DNA from: DAONFI01 sp035403485
GTDB taxonomy: Bacteria > Planctomycetota > Phycisphaerae > SM23-33
NCBI GenBank assembly: GCA_964536835.1
Contig: CAZIAZ010000023.1
Span: forward strand, 1-44,261
Length of the DNA: 44,261 nucleotides
Reading direction: 5' to 3'
In this document: one piece after another, positions 15,249 to 24,177 of the stretch
How positions within the stretch are numbered: the first letter of the stretch is position 1
Layout of the letters: the number at the start of each line of letters is the position of its first letter
Notes under the pieces: model-generated
Database searches by the model: none
What the model saw: the letters and a program-made list of their open reading frames with translations, nothing else
Told to the model about the DNA's origin: nothing
Program-made: the position numbers and the translations under genes

Positions 15249-17228
15249 TTATTCAGTGCCGGAATAGTAGTCGCGGATGATATCTATTTCCGGCAGGGCA
15301 TTGATAAAGCTCCTGCCGTAGCGTCGAGTGATGATACGATGGTCAAGCACAACCACGAAGCCGGTATCGGTTTTTGAGCGAATCAGACGGCCGAATCCCT
15401 GCTTGAACTGAATGATTGCCTGCGGGAGTTGATATTCCGTAAACGGATTGCCGCCGGCTGTGCGGATGGCGTCCATGCGGGCTTCGATTATTGGTTCGTC
15501 CGGCACGGCGAAGGGCAGTTTGGGGATAATCACGTTCGTGAGCGCATCGCCGGCTACGTCCACGCCCTGCCAGAAACTTCGCGTGCCGAGCAGAATTGTT
15601 GACGGGTTTGCCCGAAAATGTTCCAGCATTGCGGTTCGTTGCAAATCCTGGCCTTGAACCAGAAGTTCCAGGCTGTTGAGGCGACAGAATTCCGTCAATT
15701 CATCGGCAAGGGCGTTCAGCAGCGAATAGCTGGTGGCTAATACGAAACAGCGGCCGGCGGATTTCAATGCATAATGGCCTATCGCACGCGCGGCTTCCGG
15801 CACGAACGATTCCAGGTCGTTGGGATCGCCGAGTCTGGTTTCGATATAGAGTTTTGCCTGCGTCCGGTAATCGAACGGGCTGGCCAGAAGCAGTTCGGAA
15901 CATTCATAAACACCCAGCCGCTTCCTTATATATTCAAAGCCGTGAGAATTACCCCTCGCCGTAGCCAGCGTAGCACTCGTGAGAATTACGCTTTGAACTT
16001 CGGAAAAAAGAACACGACTGAGTATGTCGGAAACGTCTATCGGCGCCGACGCCAACGTATGCACCGCATTGCCGCGGGACGTGTAGTGCGACGTCTTCCA
16101 GTAAGCGTAACCCTCATTTTCCTGAAATATGATGTTGTGTGCTCCGGCGGAGAATTCCATTGCCTTTAAAGCAAGGCTGGAAAGTTCAGCCTGCTGGTCG
16201 TCGTCTTTTGTCGAACGGGCCAATCGTGCAAGTGCGTCGGCGACGCGTTTGAGCGGCTGGGTCAGCGTGTCGGGTATGATTTCTTCCTTCCTGAATCTGC
16301 CGCTTGTGGTAATGCCGTCGCCGTGATATTCCGCCAGCCGTTCAAAATAGTCGTCGGTTGCGGCGGCTGCGGTTTTTACTGTCGATATTGCTTCAGCATC
16401 GCCGGCCAGGGCAAGTATGCCCCTGTCGGTTTCGTCATTATAAAGTTCTTTAAGAAGATAACCGATATTGGCTGACGAGACATGGCAGCCGAAATGTTCG
16501 CCGGCTACATCCTCGGCGGTATGTGCTTCGTCAATGACGGCTATATCGTATGGGCCGATAAGCTGTGAGCCGTCCTGCCTGAGAGCGAGGTCGGCAAAAA
16601 ACATGGCGTGATTTACGACTACTATGTCAGCCGCCAGCATTTTCCTGCGAGCCGACTGGAGATGACAGTTGTGGTAACTGGGACATTTGCCGCCGCGGCA
16701 GCTTCCAGGCTCGCTGCAGACGCGATTCCAGACGGCGGCATCGACGGGGAAGTCGAGTTCCTGGTATTCGCCGGTGGATGTGCGCATGGCCCAGTCGGCA
16801 ATCAGGTCGAGTTGGTCCTGCTGGCGGTCGGATGCGAAAATTTTATCGCGGCCTTTCATGGTCATGGCCAGCCGCCTGAAGCAGAGGTAATTCCGCCGCC
16901 CCTTGCCGAGAACAGCCGAAAATTCCACGGGCAGAATGTCGTGCAGAAAAGGCAAATCTTTCCGGATGAGCTGTTCCTGCAGCGAGATGGTGAATGTGCT
17001 TATGACGATGCGACGTTTGTTCTCTGCGGCGGCGATTATGGCCGGGGCGAGGTAGGCGAAACTTTTGCCCACGCCGGTGCCGGCTTCGACTATGAGATGG
17101 TTTTTTTGTAAAAAAGCACTCTCGACGGCTTGTGACATCTGAAGCTGTTCATGGCGATATTCATAGTTCGGCAGGTTTTTCTCTATCAGGCCGCCAGGCG
17201 CGAGGATGTCTGCCGCCGACAATGTCAT
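15249..17228 (-). CDS. dinG: DinG/XPD-type ATP-dependent DNA helicase with Fe-S cluster
   Basis: A 659-residue superfamily-2 helicase. Walker A is EAGTGVGKS at residues 48-56, Walker B is VIDEAH near residue 235, and later motifs include LTSATL, GTRSFWQGVDV and QGFGRLIRS. The iron-sulfur domain has C116 in GRRNYLC and then C171, C177, C182 and C188, so all four ligand positions of the DinG/XPD [4Fe-4S] cluster can be filled, with one extra Cys. Such 5'-to-3' helicases resolve R-loops, D-loops and G-quadruplexes at stalled forks. The N-terminal exonuclease domain found in Bacillus DinG is absent, as in Escherichia coli DinG and YoaA. Its start overlaps the stop of the membrane-protein gene upstream (17225-17228), indicating co-translation. 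Family is certain; dinG versus yoaA type is less so. Confidence 0.93.
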   Translation of the reverse strand: MTLSAADILAPGGLIEKNLPNYEYRHEQLQMSQAVESAFLQKNHLIVEAGTGVGKSFAYLAPAIIAAAENKRRIVISTFTISLQEQLIRKDLPFLHDILPVEFSAVLGKGRRNYLCFRRLAMTMKGRDKIFASDRQQDQLDLIADWAMRTSTGEYQELDFPVDAAVWNRVCSEPGSCRGGKCPSYHNCHLQSARRKMLAADIVVVNHAMFFADLALRQDGSQLIGPYDIAVIDEAHTAEDVAGEHFGCHVSSANIGYLLKELYNDETDRGILALAGDAEAISTVKTAAAATDDYFERLAEYHGDGITTSGRFRKEEIIPDTLTQPLKRVADALARLARSTKDDDQQAELSSLALKAMEFSAGAHNIIFQENEGYAYWKTSHYTSRGNAVHTLASAPIDVSDILSRVLFSEVQSVILTSATLATARGNSHGFEYIRKRLGVYECSELLLASPFDYRTQAKLYIETRLGDPNDLESFVPEAARAIGHYALKSAGRCFVLATSYSLLNALADELTEFCRLNSLELLVQGQDLQRTAMLEHFRANPSTILLGTRSFWQGVDVAGDALTNVIIPKLPFAVPDEPIIEARMDAIRTAGGNPFTEYQLPQAIIQFKQGFGRLIRSKTDTGFVVVLDHRIITRRYGRSFINALPEIDIIRDYYSGTE

Positions 17229-17698
17229 TTATCTTCCCTGAAGATGATTTTGGGCTGGCTGGCCGGCTGTGATTGCGAAGTCAATTGCTGCGGATTCTGA
17301 AAATGATGTATGAACTCATGGATGAACTGGAACGTCAGGCCGGCTGTGCAGATGCCGATAAGCACCGCCAATACGCTGCAAAGCGTGCGGCCACGCAGCA
17401 TGGCTTCCCGAAGCGAGTCGGAAATCCGGTCTTTGGCCAGCGTCAGCATGGCAAGCATGATTGCACCGACCGTGACCCATATGCTTATAGAATGTATGCC
17501 GCTGTACAGGAATGCGCCGTGGCTGACCTGTTGGCCGCTGTCCAGAAAATAGGTTATCTGGCTGGTTTCAGGATTGACGTATATCCTGCCGCGGATGGCT
17601 TCGCCGCCTACGATTGTGTAACCGATTGTGTAAGCCAGAAAATTCAACATGCCCAGCACGATTATCCATATGCATATTTTCGTTCTCATGTCCAACAT
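17225..17698 (-). CDS. Small membrane protein of unknown function
   Basis: A 157-residue protein with three predicted transmembrane helices: about residues 8-30 (ICIWIIVLGMLNFLAYTIGY), 70-88 (SIWVTVGAIMLAMLTLA) and 107-128. Between the first two is a polar loop of about 40 residues with a small beta-like segment (GRIYVNPETSQITYF), and the C-terminus is a Gln/Ser-rich cytoplasmic or periplasmic tail. A His-rich patch (FIHEFIHHFQ) follows helix 3. I do not recognise a family. GGGAGAA lies about 10 nt upstream of the ATG. It starts 34 nt after thiG and its stop overlaps the dinG start by 4 nt, so it belongs to the same transcription unit. Nothing in its sequence explains why it sits between thiamine synthesis and a helicase. 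Confidence 0.75.
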   Translation of the reverse strand: MLDMRTKICIWIIVLGMLNFLAYTIGYTIVGGEAIRGRIYVNPETSQITYFLDSGQQVSHGAFLYSGIHSISIWVTVGAIMLAMLTLAKDRISDSLREAMLRGRTLCSVLAVLIGICTAGLTFQFIHEFIHHFQNPQQLTSQSQPASQPKIIFREDK

Positions 17699-17732
17699 AA
17701 TCAGGTGTTCTCCCGTGTATTTTTAGGGCAGT

Positions 17733-18539
17733 CTATCTTGTGCCGATGACGCCTTCTATTGGGCTGGAAGCGGTGGCATAGAGCTTGCGGGGTATACGGC
17801 CGGCTTTGCGGGCGAGTATGCCAGCCTGCATAGCGTGATTCATCGCTACGGCCATGGCGACGGGGTCCTTGGCGCCAGCTATGCCGGTATTCAGGAGTAC
17901 GCCGTCCGCGCCGAGTTCCATCGCAAATACGACGTCACTTGCTGTACCGACGCCGGCGTCGACGATTATCGGATACGTCGCGTCGCCGTCTTTCAACTGC
18001 TCAAGAATTATACGTATGCTATATTGGTTGAGTATGCCCTGGCCGCTGCCTATCGGCGCGCCGGCCGGCATGACGCAGTCTGCGCCGGCGTTTTTCAGAC
18101 GCATGGCGATTATCGGGTCGTCACTGGTGTAGCAGAGTACCGTAAAGCCTTCTTTTTTGAGAACTTCCAAAGCTTCCAATGTGCCTATGGGGTCGGGCAG
18201 AAGCGTCTTTTTATCGCCCAGCACTTCCAGCTTGACCCAGCTGGCGCCGGGATTGCCGATGCCTTCGAGAAGTTCCCTGCCCAGCCTTGCATTACGGAGG
18301 GCATCATCCGCACAAAAACATCCGGCGGTATTGGGCAGAAGGGTATATTTGGCGGGATTGATAAAATCGAGTATGTTTCGGCCGCCGGCGTCCAGCATGC
18401 GTTCACGGCGGACGGCGACGGTGACGACCTGGCAGCCGCAGGCGTCAAGGGCTTCAGCCATCAATTCGTAGGTGGCGTATTTTCCGGTTCCGACGAAAAG
18501 CGGATTCTCAAACTTAAACTTCCCTATCGTAATGCTCAT
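17733..18539 (-). CDS. thiG: Thiazole synthase ThiG
   Basis: A 268-residue TIM-barrel enzyme that builds the thiazole phosphate moiety of thiamine from 1-deoxy-D-xylulose 5-phosphate, dehydroglycine and the ThiS thiocarboxylate. Family motifs are FVGTGKY, VTVAVRR, LLPNTAGC, WVKLEVLGD (with the Lys that forms the Schiff base with the sugar), VLCYTSDDP, PIGSGQGI, VDAGVGTASD, LLNTGIAGAKDP and the C-terminal ASSPIEGVIGTR. I place the start at 18539 because the protein begins MSITIGKFKF like other ThiG proteins and AAGAGG lies about 9 nt upstream; an in-frame extension to 18614 would run into the ArsR gene. It follows that regulator by 49 nt. No thiS, thiF, thiH or thiO is visible nearby, and there is no thiamine riboswitch upstream. 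Confidence 0.96.
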   Translation of the reverse strand: MSITIGKFKFENPLFVGTGKYATYELMAEALDACGCQVVTVAVRRERMLDAGGRNILDFINPAKYTLLPNTAGCFCADDALRNARLGRELLEGIGNPGASWVKLEVLGDKKTLLPDPIGTLEALEVLKKEGFTVLCYTSDDPIIAMRLKNAGADCVMPAGAPIGSGQGILNQYSIRIILEQLKDGDATYPIIVDAGVGTASDVVFAMELGADGVLLNTGIAGAKDPVAMAVAMNHAMQAGILARKAGRIPRKLYATASSPIEGVIGTR

Positions 18540-18588
18540 CTTACAAAACCTCTTCTTCCGGCAGGGATTGGGTATAATGTCGTATAAT

Positions 18589-18879
18589 TTATATAAGTTC
18601 CATGCCTTTTGCAATAATCACGTTCAATGTTTTGCGGCTTTCTGGCAGAATGGAATAATATATTTCCTTGCCGTTGCGTCGGGCTTCTGCGATGCCGGTA
18701 AGTTTGAGCAGGCTGAGATGCCGCGAAACCGTCGGCTGACTCATGTGCAGTTTCTTGCACAGTGCGGTGACGTTGGTTTCATTCTTCGACAGGCAGAGAA
18801 CTATCTTAAGCCGCGAAGGATCGCTCATCATGTGATATATTCGCGACATTTTTTCAAGCTGTTTTTTGGTCATCGGCAT
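18589..18879 (-). CDS. ArsR-family winged-helix transcriptional regulator
   Basis: A 96-residue DNA-binding protein. It has an ArsR-type winged helix with MSDPSRLKIVLCLSKNE, then the recognition helix MSQPTVSRHLSLLKLTGI and the wing EARRNGKEIYYSI. The usual metal-sensing ELCVCDL motif is replaced by VTALCKKL, leaving a single Cys there, so classic arsenic or cadmium sensing is unlikely. I chose the ATG at 18879 because AGGAGAT lies about 6 nt upstream; a longer in-frame start at 18912 lacks a site. It sits 49 nt upstream of thiG in the same direction and probably controls itself and the genes after it. The ligand is unknown; a redox or metabolite signal is possible. Regulation of thiG by an ArsR-type protein is inferred from position only. 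Confidence 0.85.
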   Translation of the reverse strand: MPMTKKQLEKMSRIYHMMSDPSRLKIVLCLSKNETNVTALCKKLHMSQPTVSRHLSLLKLTGIAEARRNGKEIYYSILPESRKTLNVIIAKGMELI

Positions 18880-19030
18880 TTTATATCTCCTGGAAGTTAA
18901 ACATATCAACACAATAGAATAAGAAAAATTAAATCAAAGTCCAGATTTTTTTATGCTTAATGTATCGCCGTTTAAATATTATCACGGATTTGTAAGTTCT
19001 GAAATGAAGTAAGGACGATATGCTTATCAT

Positions 19031-19786
19031 TCAGAATTCAGGTGTGGGCAGCAGCTTGCAGGCGATAGTCTGGAAGGTCGACAGTATCATCGCCAGAATT
19101 GCCGCCGCAATGGCATTCCACGGTTGTGACGTCGCAAACAGCATGAAGACGGCGGCCTGGAGCGGTATCATGCCGCGTACCAGAAGGCCGTCCGCCTGGA
19201 AAAGTCGCGACGGCGTACACCAGCCTTTTACGGCATTTGATATATAAAACGTTCGGAATAACAACCACACGCCCATATATCCGCTCATCCATGCCGGTGC
19301 CGTAGCGCCATAAAACGCAAAATTTCTTACTACGCATGATATTCCGACAATGCCGGCTAGAATCGTGGGCCACCATGCGAAAATTCCCAGTTTTCGTATG
19401 GTCTGACGGAATCTTTCCTGGCCGATTCGGCTTATTGAGGCGGAATATGTGCCCAGTATGATGCCCGCGAGGACGGCGTGCGGCGGAATGCCGTTTTTAA
19501 AGGCGAGAGACGAACAGAAAATCGTGGCAATAAGTCTGTATGTTCCAATGACGTATGGCGACAGAATCGAATGAGCGGTATAACTCTTATACAGGCAAAA
19601 CAGCGATGTCGCGAATAGAAGCCCTGTCATGGAAGCGAGGGTTGTACCAAGAGGCGTAAAATTTTCCGAAGGGCCTGCTTGTAACGCCAAAATGACGCCA
19701 AGTATGAAATCGCCAGGTATCGTCATGCTGAATTCCGGCCATATCCACATGAATGCCGCCGCAGTGATTTTGTTTTTTTCGCTCAT
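19031..19786 (-). CDS. Polytopic membrane protein of unknown function
   Basis: A 251-residue protein, hydrophobic throughout, with about seven or eight transmembrane helices. I place the start at the ATG at 19786 (MSEKNKITAA); an in-frame extension to 19927 would overlap the divergent neighbour and reads as non-coding. Size and helix spacing recall UbiA-type prenyltransferases, but the Asp-rich substrate motifs of that superfamily are absent. Small segments such as GTYRLIATIF and GIILGTYSASISRIGQERFRQ lie in loops. I do not recognise the family. It lies between the arsR-thiG group (same strand, 150 nt away) and the surface-polysaccharide locus (opposite strand), and could belong to lipid-carrier or envelope functions, which is a guess. 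Its upstream sequence has TATAAT exactly 6 nt before the ATG. Confidence 0.6.
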   Translation of the reverse strand: MSEKNKITAAAFMWIWPEFSMTIPGDFILGVILALQAGPSENFTPLGTTLASMTGLLFATSLFCLYKSYTAHSILSPYVIGTYRLIATIFCSSLAFKNGIPPHAVLAGIILGTYSASISRIGQERFRQTIRKLGIFAWWPTILAGIVGISCVVRNFAFYGATAPAWMSGYMGVWLLFRTFYISNAVKGWCTPSRLFQADGLLVRGMIPLQAAVFMLFATSQPWNAIAAAILAMILSTFQTIACKLLPTPEF

Positions 19787-19792
19787 CGCCGG

Positions 19793-19798
19793 ATTATA
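19793..19798 (-). promoter_or_regulatory. TATAAT -10 element for the 19031-19786 gene
   Basis: A perfect TATAAT on the minus strand ends 6 nt before the ATG at 19786, so transcription would start at or next to the start codon and give a leaderless mRNA. There is no ribosome-binding site and no clear -35 element. Chance cannot be excluded for a single hexamer. Confidence 0.35.
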
Positions 19799-19911
19799 AC
19801 GTAATGCCGCCTGAAAAAGGAATGCAAATCTTGTGACCGGACAGGACAAAAATATTGTATTTGGCCCATTTCGTCTGTTACAATAAGCCCCTTTACCGCC
19901 GGAGATTATGA

Positions 19912-21261
19912 ATGGATATTTTTTCAAGAACTTTTTCGATTATTAATGGATTGGTTTCCGCCCTGACGCTGCCGGGGTTGTTGGTTTTGTGTCTGGTGGG
20001 TTTGACGGCGGTTGTATTGGCGCTTATGAGTCCCCGCGGCAGAATGATATTTTTTGTGATAGTGGTGTTGTGCTATGCGATATCCATGAGCGGCAGCAAG
20101 GATGACGAAACCGGCCGTGTGCCGTTACCTGGTTTCATGTTTTCCGTGGCGTATGCACTGAAGTGGATTTTACTCATCCCTCTGATATTGTATGGCCTGA
20201 TTGCTTCCATAACCGGCCGTGGCACGTCCATTATTACGACTTTCGCCATTTTTACCGTATGTTTATATATTTTCGTCAGAGCGGTGGCATCGGGCAGTTG
20301 GGACCGTTATTTTCTCTGGATTTTTATGATGCTGGGGCTTCCCGGATTCGGCGCGCAGATTGCAAAAGAATTGGGCGTGTCAAATATTTTCAAGTATCTG
20401 TTTTTCCTGGGTTATTGCGTGATATTTCTGGCGATATTGCAGCTGGCATTGCGGCACGGAACCGAGTTGAGAGGTTACAGGTATACGGGCTTCATGCCGA
20501 ATCCGAATTCAATGGGAGCCTTTCTTTCCTGCCTGATTGTACCTGGCCTTTGGGTATTTTTTGAATGCAGCCGTACAAGGCTGGTCGTGATAATACTGGC
20601 TGTGCTTGCAATTATGCTCATTGCCACCGGCTCACGGGCATCTGCCTGCCAGGTTTTGCCGGTAGCCATATTGATTGCCATGCGATATACAAAACGGCCG
20701 CTTATGTGGATAAGCTTCATGTTGATGGGAACCGTAATTCTGGTTTCCAGTACATGGTTTCTGAGCGATCAAATTACGGCTAGGTTTTTTTCCACCAGCA
20801 CCAGCGGCCGTACTGATCTTTGGCGGGAATATTGGACAATCGGCATGGAAACACCGTTCTTCGGCAGAGGTATGGGTTGGATAGATGAAATGAATATGTA
20901 TCCGCCGCATAACGGATTCGTATTCCTGTTCGTTGAATCAGGCTTGACGGGCATGATACTTATGGGCCTGGTGCTTCTTTTTGTTATATTCCGTAATCCG
21001 GCACGGAAGTATTATTACATGTTTCCAAGGCAGCTGTTGATGCGCAGATTTATTTTTGCCCAGTTGATAGGCTTTCTGATAAGCGGTTTTTTTGAATCGT
21101 GGTTTATCGGCATAGGTTATTTCGAACTTATACTTTTTCTTTTCACGATAGGCATAAAAGACGCTGTTGACAGAGAAGTCAATACGTTAGGCCATGCGTA
21201 TTGGGATAATTCCGTTTTTGCAATGCCGGCTTACGATTTTGGCGCGGTACAAACTGTTTAG
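19912..21261 (+). CDS. O-antigen ligase/polymerase-like (Wzy/WaaL) membrane protein
   Basis: A 449-residue inner-membrane protein with about ten to twelve transmembrane helices. The O-antigen-ligase/Wzy signature is visible: GFMPNPNSMGAFLS in the middle, ATGSRAS, and then a large periplasmic loop with SGRTDLWREYW, FFGRGMGW and the conserved PHNGFVFLFVESGL. Such proteins polymerise lipid-linked repeat units or join a finished glycan to an acceptor on the periplasmic face. GGAG lies 7 nt upstream of the ATG. It opens the plus-strand polysaccharide locus; the next gene (a GT4 glycosyltransferase) begins 47 nt later. TTGTAT and TACAAT (spacing 18) near 19855-19890 could be its promoter, though not strongly. 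Ligase and polymerase activities cannot be separated by sequence alone; polymerase is more likely in a capsule locus. Confidence 0.85.
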   Translation: MDIFSRTFSIINGLVSALTLPGLLVLCLVGLTAVVLALMSPRGRMIFFVIVVLCYAISMSGSKDDETGRVPLPGFMFSVAYALKWILLIPLILYGLIASITGRGTSIITTFAIFTVCLYIFVRAVASGSWDRYFLWIFMMLGLPGFGAQIAKELGVSNIFKYLFFLGYCVIFLAILQLALRHGTELRGYRYTGFMPNPNSMGAFLSCLIVPGLWVFFECSRTRLVVIILAVLAIMLIATGSRASACQVLPVAILIAMRYTKRPLMWISFMLMGTVILVSSTWFLSDQITARFFSTSTSGRTDLWREYWTIGMETPFFGRGMGWIDEMNMYPPHNGFVFLFVESGLTGMILMGLVLLFVIFRNPARKYYYMFPRQLLMRRFIFAQLIGFLISGFFESWFIGIGYFELILFLFTIGIKDAVDREVNTLGHAYWDNSVFAMPAYDFGAVQTV

Positions 21262-21308
21262 CGGTTGAAAATGAAAAGAGACATTAGGGCTATCATACGG
21301 CAAATTTT

Positions 21309-22496
21309 ATGAAGAAAAACGGCGAAAAATACAGGATAGGCGTCATATGTGCTGCCCCATCTGCCCAGATGAGCGGCCAATATGATGCGCTGGCGAGCTT
21401 GACTGATTATGAATTTATTCTGCTTTTCAAGTATCCTCAATCATCAAATCCGGCATGGGGCAAAGTCGAACCCAAAAAAGTGAAATGGGAAGTTCTGCCA
21501 CAGTTGCCGTCGTGGTTGCCTTCAAGGATGAAGCGTTTCGTCAACGGCAATATAACCCATGTTTTGGAGAAATATGATTTTGATGGAATGATATTGCACG
21601 GGATTTATGATTCTACGGCGATTTTGCAGGCTCAGCGGTGGTGTCGTAAAAATGGCAGACCTTGTTTGCTACGGTGCGACGCAAACATACTTGAAGAGCA
21701 ACGTTTTTCATGGTTTAAACGTCTTCGACATCGAATTTTGATAGGAGACAAGATAAAAACTTCAGATGCTTTGTTGACTATTGGTGATAACAATTCAAAG
21801 TATTATGAAAATTTTGGCGGGACACGTGATAAATTGTTTCTTGCACCGTGGGAAATTGATTACGATGTTTTGGAGAATGCGTATGAAAAGGCTTTGCCAA
21901 AGCGTCAGGAATTACGGCATATCTTGGGTATAGACGATGATACATTTGTAATAAGTTCCATTGCACGTATGTTTCTTTACAAAGGTTTTGACTTGTTGAT
22001 TTGTGCAGCAAGTCGCCTTGAAGCGGAAGGTTACAAGATAAAAATGTTTTTTGCGGGTTCGGGGCATGATGAAGAAATTATTAAAAGAAAAGTATGCCAA
22101 TACAATGCTCCTGTTGAAATGACTGGCAATCTGAGCCGGCAGAAGTTAGTAGAATTGCTGGTAAGTTCTGATGCGTTTACACTTATGTCAACATTTGAGC
22201 CGTGGGGATTAGTGGTGAACGAAGCATGTCTTTGTGGTTTGCCTCTGATATTGGCGAATCAGGTTGGTGCGGCGGCTAATCTTTTAAAAAATGATGCCAA
22301 TGGCTGGAGTGTGCCTGCGCTTGATATGGAACAATTTTGTGGTTGTGTTAAGAAATTGATAAATAATCGAGAGCTCTGCATGAAATTTGGTCAGGCTAGC
22401 AGAAATATTTATCTGGATTGGACTATGACTAATTCTGCAGCTAAAGGTTATAAGGATGCGTTGAATTTTATCTTAAAAAATTATAGCTGTTTTTGA
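21309..22496 (+). CDS. GT4-family glycosyltransferase
   Basis: A 395-residue cytoplasmic enzyme of the GT-B fold. The C-terminal half carries the GT4/GT1-type nucleotide-sugar site: SSIARMFLYKGFDLLICAA, FFAGSGHDEE, MTGNLSRQKLVELL and the EX7E-like segment FEPWGLVVNEACLCGLPLI, with both Glu residues positioned for UDP- or GDP-sugar binding. It would add one sugar, with retention of the anomeric configuration, to a growing lipid-linked glycan. It follows the ligase/polymerase gene by 47 nt and belongs to the same locus. Upstream of the ATG no strong ribosome-binding site is seen. The gene is AT-richer toward its 3' end, where the composition shifts to that of the next two genes. Donor and acceptor sugars cannot be read from the sequence. 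Confidence 0.88.
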   Translation: MKKNGEKYRIGVICAAPSAQMSGQYDALASLTDYEFILLFKYPQSSNPAWGKVEPKKVKWEVLPQLPSWLPSRMKRFVNGNITHVLEKYDFDGMILHGIYDSTAILQAQRWCRKNGRPCLLRCDANILEEQRFSWFKRLRHRILIGDKIKTSDALLTIGDNNSKYYENFGGTRDKLFLAPWEIDYDVLENAYEKALPKRQELRHILGIDDDTFVISSIARMFLYKGFDLLICAASRLEAEGYKIKMFFAGSGHDEEIIKRKVCQYNAPVEMTGNLSRQKLVELLVSSDAFTLMSTFEPWGLVVNEACLCGLPLILANQVGAAANLLKNDANGWSVPALDMEQFCGCVKKLINNRELCMKFGQASRNIYLDWTMTNSAAKGYKDALNFILKNYSCF

Positions 22497-22618
22497 AAAT
22501 AACATAAGATGTAAAACTTGCAACGAGTCCGGATAATAAAAGTTACATCTATCAGAATATTGCAAGATTTTCATGAAACGTATACTTTTTAGTCTATATC
22601 TATAGAAATGAGGCAGGA

Positions 22619-24070
22619 ATGTTTACATTAGAAATTCATGAAAAGAAATCGATGCCGAAGTTATCATGGTTGGCGTGCTTTGAAGATAATTTAGAAAAAA
22701 TGGAAATTTATTGCGGTCCAATGGTTGAAATTTCTAAAGATTGGTTGTTTGAGGGCTGTTGGGATGGTAAATTCAAAGATGGTGATTTTGATCGTGTAGA
22801 AATTGTAATGGGGACAGGTATTCGCGTTCGCGATAGTAAAGTTCATTTTGTTACGCCGTCTCACGTCTATGATAAGCTTTTTAGGGTAAAATATAAAAGC
22901 CGATGGTATGTTTCTAATTCTTTGCCAATAATTTTAGCGAAAACGGGGCTTTCCCTAGACATTAACATTAATTATTGGCCTATCATGTCATATGTAATGA
23001 AAGGAATAGAAAAACCGTCATTTGCAATACCCACGAGTCAGGGTGTTTCGATTGAATGTGTGTATTATGAGAATATGACTTGGAATGGTCTGGAATTTAT
23101 AGAATTTAGAAAACCATTACAAACGCCGAGATTTTATTGTTTTGCCGAATATAAGAACTTTCTATTCAATAAAATGAAATCTCTTAGTACAAATCTTAAT
23201 GCCGAATCACGCAAGTATAAACCGGAAATAATCTCAACAATTTCATCTGGTTATGATTCCCCTGTAACTAGTATATTAGCAAAAGAAATTGGCTGTAAGC
23301 AAGCTGTTACTTTTGTCAAGCGGCGTTTCTTACAAAGAAATAATGACTCAGGCGTCAAAATAGCTAATATGCTGAACATTCCGGTAAAATGTGTTAGAAG
23401 ATGTTGGGCTAATATTAAAGATATGGAATTATTTTGGGCTAATTGTGGTAGTATTTGGGATTCAAATATTTCACTGATTGATTTTAGCGAATCTATGCCA
23501 GTCTGTTTGGTAACAGGCTTGCACGGGGATACTTGGGATATGCATTATGTAGAACAGAATCTTGCGGATATTCATAAATCTGACAGAAATGGATTGGGGT
23601 TGACTGAATATAGGCTGGCAAAAGGAATAATTCATATTCCTGTGATTTTTATGGGCATATCACAGGTGAATGACATTCAAAAAATCTCAAAATCTGATGA
23701 AATGAAACCATGGTTGTTGACCGGGAAATATGATAAGCCTATTCCGCGAAGAATTCTTGAAGAAGCTGGTGTTCCGCGAAAAATGTTTGGCATAGGGAAA
23801 AGAGCTACCGTAATGCAGGATATAGTTTTGCCGAATACAACAGAACTTTTGAAGGATTTGCGAGAGTTTCAAAAGAAAAACAAACTGCAGGTTTCAAATA
23901 GATGTAATGGGTATATTGCATATCTATTATTAGTTTATGAAATATTGCGATATAAATTTACAAAACGGAAATTGGATAAAAGTTGGACAAAATTTTTGCC
24001 GACATTTTCCGAATATTTTGTTTGGTCGAATGATTTATTGAAACGTCGTTATCTGAGAGTATTCGATTAA
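22619..24070 (+). CDS. Divergent asparagine-synthetase-like PP-loop protein
   Basis: A 483-residue protein whose middle carries a PP-loop ATP-pyrophosphatase motif, SSGYDSP at residues 209-215, a variant of the SGGxDS motif of asparagine synthetase B. After it come the strand-helix segment CKQAVTFVKRRF and a region like the synthetase domain of AsnB. The N-terminal 190 residues take the place of the glutaminase domain but have no Cys2 nucleophile, so glutamine hydrolysis is unlikely. Proteins of this kind adenylate a carboxylate and attach an amine, making amides or lactams. The first Gly of the canonical motif is replaced by Ser, so activity is uncertain. The gene is clearly AT-rich compared with neighbours, which suggests transfer. 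GAGG lies upstream of the ATG. It is followed by a second, less degenerate homologue. Confidence 0.75.
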   Translation: MFTLEIHEKKSMPKLSWLACFEDNLEKMEIYCGPMVEISKDWLFEGCWDGKFKDGDFDRVEIVMGTGIRVRDSKVHFVTPSHVYDKLFRVKYKSRWYVSNSLPIILAKTGLSLDININYWPIMSYVMKGIEKPSFAIPTSQGVSIECVYYENMTWNGLEFIEFRKPLQTPRFYCFAEYKNFLFNKMKSLSTNLNAESRKYKPEIISTISSGYDSPVTSILAKEIGCKQAVTFVKRRFLQRNNDSGVKIANMLNIPVKCVRRCWANIKDMELFWANCGSIWDSNISLIDFSESMPVCLVTGLHGDTWDMHYVEQNLADIHKSDRNGLGLTEYRLAKGIIHIPVIFMGISQVNDIQKISKSDEMKPWLLTGKYDKPIPRRILEEAGVPRKMFGIGKRATVMQDIVLPNTTELLKDLREFQKKNKLQVSNRCNGYIAYLLLVYEILRYKFTKRKLDKSWTKFLPTFSEYFVWSNDLLKRRYLRVFD

Positions 24071-24177
24071 AATGCAGGCAAAATTAATTCTAATCATAAA
24101 GTCATTATAAAGATTATGAAATTTGCTGTTTAATCTTGTAGTATGACATGCATAAAATAACAACATGGAGAGTTTTT

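Noticed and set aside
17835..18587. Plus-strand open frame of about 250 residues over thiG
   Set aside because: Antisense shadow of thiG; high GC at third positions keeps the frame open. No domain is recognisable.
18540..18614. Longer N-terminus for ThiG
   Set aside because: The added residues (MQKAWNLYKLYDII) are not part of ThiG and would overlap the ArsR gene; the conserved start is at 18539.
18540..18912. TPP riboswitch before thiG
   Set aside because: The upstream region is the ArsR coding sequence and a 49-nt gap, with no Thi-box pattern.
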